A stretch of DNA of 64,000 nucleotides. It comes from Rehmannia glutinosa (lineage: Eukaryota; Streptophyta; Magnoliopsida; Lamiales; Orobanchaceae). Location of the stretch: assembly GCA_016081115.2 (NCBI GenBank), contig JABTTQ020002552.1, positions 248,001-312,000 on the forward strand, given 5' to 3'. A program made the position numbers and the translations under genes. Below are positions 59,681 through 64,000 of this stretch, piece by piece (within the stretch, counting starts at the first letter, position 1; each line of letters begins with the position of its first letter). The notes beneath the pieces were generated by a model. It was not told the DNA's origin, made no database searches, and saw nothing but the letters and a program-made list of their open reading frames with translations.

Positions 59681-59975
59681 TAGTGCTATTACAATCACTT
59701 AGAATCCTGTGTTGCATTAAAGAACAAAGCACATTGATGTTAGATATCATTTTAAAAGAAATCATGTTGAAAAGAAAGACATCACTTTGGAATACATCTC
59801 AACTGATAAGCATTTAGCTGACATATTCACAAAGCAATTATGTGAATCTAGGTTTGAAGAGCACAAGAATGAGTTAGGGTTAATTGAGTTGAGTTTGGAT
59901 ATTCAGAAGACTCAATCAGCAGATATAGAGGATGAGAAAATGGAAATGAGCAAGTCTCACACTTCAGCCAAGTGA
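59681..59975 (+). pseudogene. pol: pol of element E, RNase H C-terminus
   Basis: It resumes with SAITIT and VALKNKAH, then YHFKRNHVEKKDITLEYIST and ADIFTKQLCESRFEEHKNEL, the canonical end of copia pol, followed by GLIELSLDIQKTQS and a stop at 59973-59975. It contains at least one frame slip near 59740. Confidence 0.88.
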
Positions 59976-60344
59976 AACAACCTAGTCAGAAAGTCAGTTG
60001 TATAAAAGTTAGCTAACAGTTGAGTGATGCTATGAGAAGAGAGAAGCAAAGCTAAGTCACTTTGGAAGAAAGTTGAATCATTTATGAGCTAAGTGACAAA
60101 AATACAGTCGTTTTATTCGAGTGGGAATGTTTTTAAGGATGATGTCGGTAATTATGATCACAAGATAAAAGCCGCACAAAGAAACCATAAACCATATGAT
60201 TTGGATATAAATGTTCCGCATTTAATGAGGGGAAATTATTGCATTTTTAAAGAGTCAATCGACCATTGATCTTGATCAATTTTCTCGAATTCCAAAAATT
60301 GTCCTTTCAAGTCCCTTATTTACGAAAATCCATTTTTCATTCTG
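59976..60344 (+). other. Spacer after pol of element E, cut before the extra ORF
   Basis: No gene is seen. It contains AAGTGACAAAAATACAGTCG and GACCATTGATCTTGATCAA, which match the pol-ORF spacers of A (around 4290-4440) and B (18450-18620). The match ends at about 60341, roughly 100 bases before the extra ORF would start, where element H begins. Confidence 0.75.
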
Positions 60345-62397
60345 GATCATGTGCCTTCAATTTCCCCTGGAGCGTCATTTCCTCTAAATATGACTTTTGC
60401 ACCTCTGATTTCTTTAAATTTTGATAGTTTTTCTTGTTTCCTGACATATATTTGGAACAACCACTATCCATGTACCTGGTTCCTTGGCACTCAGCTGTTT
60501 CTTAAACCTGTAATCAAGGAAATTAGTTTTTAGCTTTTGGTAGCTCGTTTTAGCTTTTACCGAGTATTTTCTCTTTGGAGTTTCTTTGATGGACTTTTCG
60601 ATTTTATTTCAATGTCCTTTCAAAGATACTCAATCAAGCTTTTTGCCTTTTTTTCTTATATCCAAGGATAGTATGATTGTGATTGTGTTTTAGTGTGGAT
60701 GTTGGTGCAACATATGGTGTTTTAAATTTTTGAACTCCCTCAATACTTGAGGATCCTTTTTCCAAAATCACTCTAGGAACTTGAGCATGCACAAAATAAT
60801 TGAATCATATACCCATTTTGTCTCCACGCTCTTATTTAGTCATTATAAGCTCATCCAATGATTTGGATGCCTTTATGAATGAAGCAATCACATTTTTAAG
60901 AGATTTTTCTCTCTTTTTAGTGGCAGTTAATTCTGTTAGGATCTTGGCATAGCCTTCAACTTTGTATTCTCATCAGCTATGTGACTTAGTGTACTTATCT
61001 CTTTAATCAGCTGTGAGTTTTGGCATTTAAGTTGGTTGTTCTCCTCATTTAATAGTGTGTATGAGGTTTTGATATGCTCAAAGTGTTTCATTATTTTGCC
61101 AATTGAATCATAAAGATTTGTGGGTGAGGATTGTTTGTGTCACTATCACTATCACTAGAATCTGAATGAGATGAGTTAATATGTACCTCATCTTCTTGAT
61201 CTTGTTCTTTGGCCATGAGGCAGATCAAGTCCTCTTCCTCAGTGTACTAGAGTAGTTTGCTTCACTAATATCGCTTGGGTGAGGAGTGTTTGGTTCCTTG
61301 CACTTGGCTGGTTCAGCAGTCTCAGCAGCCAATATCGCTTTCTTATTTTCTTGTCTTCTCTCTTTGAAGACTCTTCTTTCCTCTTCATTTATGTATTTGT
61401 TGGCTAGTGGATAAGAAGAGTCAACAGCAAAATGTCTTGGTTGTCTGCAGTTGCAACACAGGTTTTCAGCTCTCTGATCGTCAGCTCTTTGAAGTTTTGC
61501 TCTATTGGGTGGCATGTCCTCTCTTGCTTTGGAGGGTGTTGAGTGTCTTCTAGAGGATTCACCCTTGTTATTTTTGTAGTTCTTATTGTAGAACTTGTTG
61601 AACCTTTTCATTATAAGGGCAATTTCCTCATGGTCTATTGTTTCTTTTGTCTCAGGTTTCTTCCCTTCACTGGCCAACAGTGCAGTTGTCTTTGGCACAA
61701 CTCTCTCTTCTTGCTTCTTTGTTCTCAGCTCAAATTCATATGCTTTGAGATCTGAGAATAACTCGTGATTTGACATTTTGTAGAGATCCATGGAATGCCT
61801 CAGGGCCATATCCTTCATTTCCCACTCAACTGGAAGGGATCGTAGAGTCTTCATGTACATCTCCTTCTAAGTGTACTCATTTCCAAGAGTTGAAAGCTCA
61901 TTTGTAATTTCTGTGAATCTGCCATCCAGCTGATCCAGACTCTCACCTACAAGCATTTCAAAATTTTCAAATTTTTGGACTGCAATAGTCAATTTTGTTC
62001 TCTTTGATTTGTTTAGATCCTTCAAATCCAGGTTAGTTTATCCCAAAATTCTTTGGATGTTTTGCATGATTTGACTGTTGAACATAGCCTTGTCCAAGGT
62101 CTTGAAAAAGATGTCGTTGGCAAAATTATCAAGGTTGTATCTTTTTCTATCTTCGTTGGTCAATTCACAACGTGGATTTTCAACCATAGTAGGTCTGTGC
62201 TTTGCTGCAGCATCCTCTCCTTCAGCTGGAGGTGCTTTTCTTACAGGACTATTGACCTTTAGGATTTGCAGTGACCCATCTTTTATCACTATCCACATCT
62301 CATCATGCAAAGCTGATAGATGAGCCTGCATTCGAATTTTTCAGTCATCAAACTCTTTTGCAGTGAACATTGGAATGCGAGTTAGATTTTCTTCCAT
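60343..62397 (-). pseudogene. gag: gag and protease start of element H
   Basis: The ATG at 62397 starts MEENLTRIPMFTAKEFDD, with a stop in place of Trp. QAHLSALHDEMWIVIKDGSL follows (to 62038). After a frame break the capsid-like region and knuckle form one open frame (61860-61225): RSLPVEWEMKDMALRHSMDL, NHELFSDLKAYEFELRTKKQ and FNKFYNKNYKNNKGESSRRH. The knuckle CCNCRQPRHFAVDS has Ser for the last Cys. The long linker (61220-60540) is broken. The protease keeps DSG at 60468-60460 (RYMDSGCSKYMSG). The sequence stops in the pre-integrase block. Confidence 0.85.
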
Positions 62398-62508
62398 AAT
62401 AATACCTTTTCTATTGAAGTAAAAGCTTTAAAAAACTCAAGTGTTGTTTCATTTTAGAAGACTGAGATCTAGTTCAGTAACAAGTGCGGAAGGCTCAATG
62501 AACCAACC

Positions 62509-62520
62509 GCTCTGATATCA
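62509..62520 (-). other. Primer binding site of element H
   Basis: The minus strand reads TGATATCAGAGC, one mismatch from the initiator tRNA-Met complement, two bases after the LTR. Confidence 0.88.
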
Positions 62521-62522
62521 CT

Positions 62523-63975
62523 TGTAAGTCCCAAGAGGTAAGTTGTATGGTTTAGAAAGGGGTTTGAATAAACCTTACCGAATTTTCAAACTTAGTCCTT
62601 TTTAAATATTTATAGAGTTAACTCAAATCAGCTAAGTCCTTGAGGGATAGCTAGCTTGGCTTTCTTCAACGAAGTTACCCACTCAACAGACTCGACTGAG
62701 TTGTTGATAGTATAACTCAGCTGTGCAAGCTAACACTTAGCTTTACAATTGATTTGGTTTTTGTTCAGCAGAAGACTTTTCACCTTAATGTTTCAACACT
62801 TGTTTTTAACAAAGTTTATTATCAGTTGAGTTTAGCAATTTTAACTTAGCAGCAGATATGAATAATATGCAGGAAAATAAAATGTTGTAAGTAAAAATGA
62901 CACAAACAATTGTTATAGTGGTTCGAGGATGGGGTAATTCCTCTAATCCACTCTTCTCCAACTCCTCGAGGAATCCACTAAGTAATAGATCTGGTTACAA
63001 AGCAGTTATCAGTCCGACTTAGCCTTGATCACATAGCTGGCTGCTCTTGGGACTCAGCTTCTTCAGAAAACGGCTATCTTGCTACATTTGCTCCCTCAAA
63101 CTCTTGGAATTGATCATGCAGCCTTCCAACAGGCCCAAAACTTCAGGTTCAAACCTGAACCTTACTACAACTCCTTCAACCTTGGACAATAGACCCCTTT
63201 TGTTCTTCAAACAATTTTTCTTCAACTTGATGAAGTATTCTTTCCTTCACTGAATGTGTTGGATCGAGTTCCTTTGATATTAGGCTTGAGGAATATCTTT
63301 GAAAGCTCATGTTTGCTTGCTTGAATGCTTGATTTATCTCTTAAAATTCGTAACCTTATCTCACTTGATTCCTCAGCCTTTTATGGTGAGGATTCGAAAA
63401 TATGTTCGTTGAAGAGATAGATATATATTTCAAATCCCACTTGTAGGTTATTGGCATATCTTGTCCTTGAAGCATTAATGAGGATCGTACCATGTTTTTA
63501 GTATTCTGCAGCCTTTCCTTGGTCTCTGTAGGTTTTCAGGTACATCTTATTGGTTCTCTGCTTTTTGCACTCTTTCAGCAAAATAGCTTTATTAATGGCA
63601 GCTTGACACAGGCCTATTTTCAGTAAAGTCTTGACTTGTGTTGACAACGGATCTCTATCAGCTTTCTTCAAGTCCTGTCTGCTGCAAACCCCTTTGACAT
63701 TTGATTTCAATCATTTTGGAATGACTTAGTGTAAGTCGGTGGTGAGATAGATTTTCTATCACTTGACTGATTCTTCACTTGGCTTTACACAGTTGACACA
63801 CAGCTGGGTCTTCACTTCAATCTTCAGTCGACTCTTGTATTTCTTCAACTTAGCTGACTCCAACTCAGCTTATGCGGTCCTGTCTATTATAAGTTGAACA
63901 CAAGGAAAATGGGGTGCCAACTACCTATTCTAAGTATTATATGGTATCATCATCTATACATAAAGTTTCCTAACA
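62523..63975 (-). repeat. 5' LTR of element H
   Basis: On the minus strand it starts TGTTAGGAAACTTTATG at 63975 and ends GGGACTTACA at 62523, 1,453 bases. The TATA position (63385-63379) reads CATAAAA, a degraded box. It is shorter and more diverged than the LTRs of A, C and D. Confidence 0.9.
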
Positions 63976-64000
63976 ATTTTCAGTTTCTAGTGTTAGAAAT
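63976..64000. other. Unassigned flank right of element H
   Basis: The last 25 bases (ATTTTCAGTTTCTAG...) are outside the LTR. ATTTT would be H's target duplication. They are too short to assign. Confidence 0.4.

Larger units (their letters stand above)
42425..60344 (+). mobile_element. Element E: Sirevirus-like copia element, gag-pol part, carrying insertions F and G
   Basis: Starting at the edge of D, it reads gag, protease, integrase, reverse transcriptase and RNase H. RNase H is cut at 46679/57937 by F and at 58246/59681 by G. It ends in the pol-ORF spacer at about 60341, where element H is joined. Its 5' LTR and N-terminal gag are missing on the left, and its extra ORF and 3' LTR are missing on the right. 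Confidence 0.88.
60341..63975 (-). mobile_element. Element H: 5' part of a Sirevirus-like copia element
   Basis: On the minus strand it reads 5' LTR (63975-62523), primer site, gag and protease, ending inside the GAG-pre-integrase domain at the junction with E. The rest of pol, the extra ORF and the 3' LTR are missing, so a deletion has joined H to E. Confidence 0.87.

Noticed and set aside
63498..63710. Minus-strand 70-codon frame in the LTR of H
   Set aside because: It lies entirely in U3 of an LTR, is not conserved in the LTRs of A or D, and has no recognisable motif.

Overview
The window is a nest of LTR retrotransposons from a large plant nuclear genome. I find no convincing host gene, rRNA, tRNA, CRISPR array or bacterial feature. 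Everything recognisable is Ty1/copia of the Sirevirus type (UBN2-like gag, initiator tRNA-Met primer site, AAAAAGGGGGA polypurine tract next to a GATGATGCC-type motif) or Ty3/gypsy of the Athila type (tRNA-Asp-like primer site, DLG-type protease). The host is most likely a eudicot; the sequence alone does not name the species.

Layout. Element A (copia, minus) runs from beyond the left edge to 25273. Its 5' LTR is split by element B (copia, plus, 11120-25144), which has both LTRs, gag, pol and an extra ORF. A itself sits inside element C (plus), of which only the 3' half of the extra ORF and a truncated 3' LTR remain (25274-30359). C's LTR is fused, across the shared bases TTGGT, to the truncated 3' LTR of element D (copia, minus, 30355-42424). 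D is inserted in the gag of element E (plus, 42425 to about 60341). E's RNase H region is interrupted by element F, an 11.3-kb Athila element without reverse transcriptase or integrase (minus, 46680-57936, target duplication GAAGG). It is interrupted again by a 1.4-kb solo LTR, G (58247-59680). F in turn carries a solo copia LTR with a perfect CGTAT duplication (50632-52181). Element H (copia, minus, about 60341-63975) closes the window with a gag fragment and a 5' LTR.

How the genes work together. In the copia family the sense-strand order is 5' LTR, primer site, gag with a CCHC knuckle and a long coiled linker, protease, integrase, reverse transcriptase, RNase H, a spacer of about 0.5 kb, an extra reading frame of about 1,500 codons, polypurine tract and 3' LTR. 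The extra frame sits where Sireviruses and Athila carry their env-like gene, but I see no signal peptide or membrane span. It has a folded N-terminal module, an acidic repeat-rich middle, a coiled coil and a basic tail. It is present in A, B, C and D, so it belongs to the family and is not a one-off capture. It is the best candidate here for something poorly described.

State of the copies. No copy is intact: every integrase has lost a catalytic acidic residue or its frame, and most other frames carry stops or shifts. Many differences in B, including most of those between its own two LTRs, fall at CTG/CAG trinucleotides and come with indels. That looks like a consensus or base-calling artefact at CHG-methylated sites rather than evolution, so part of the apparent decay should not be taken at face value.
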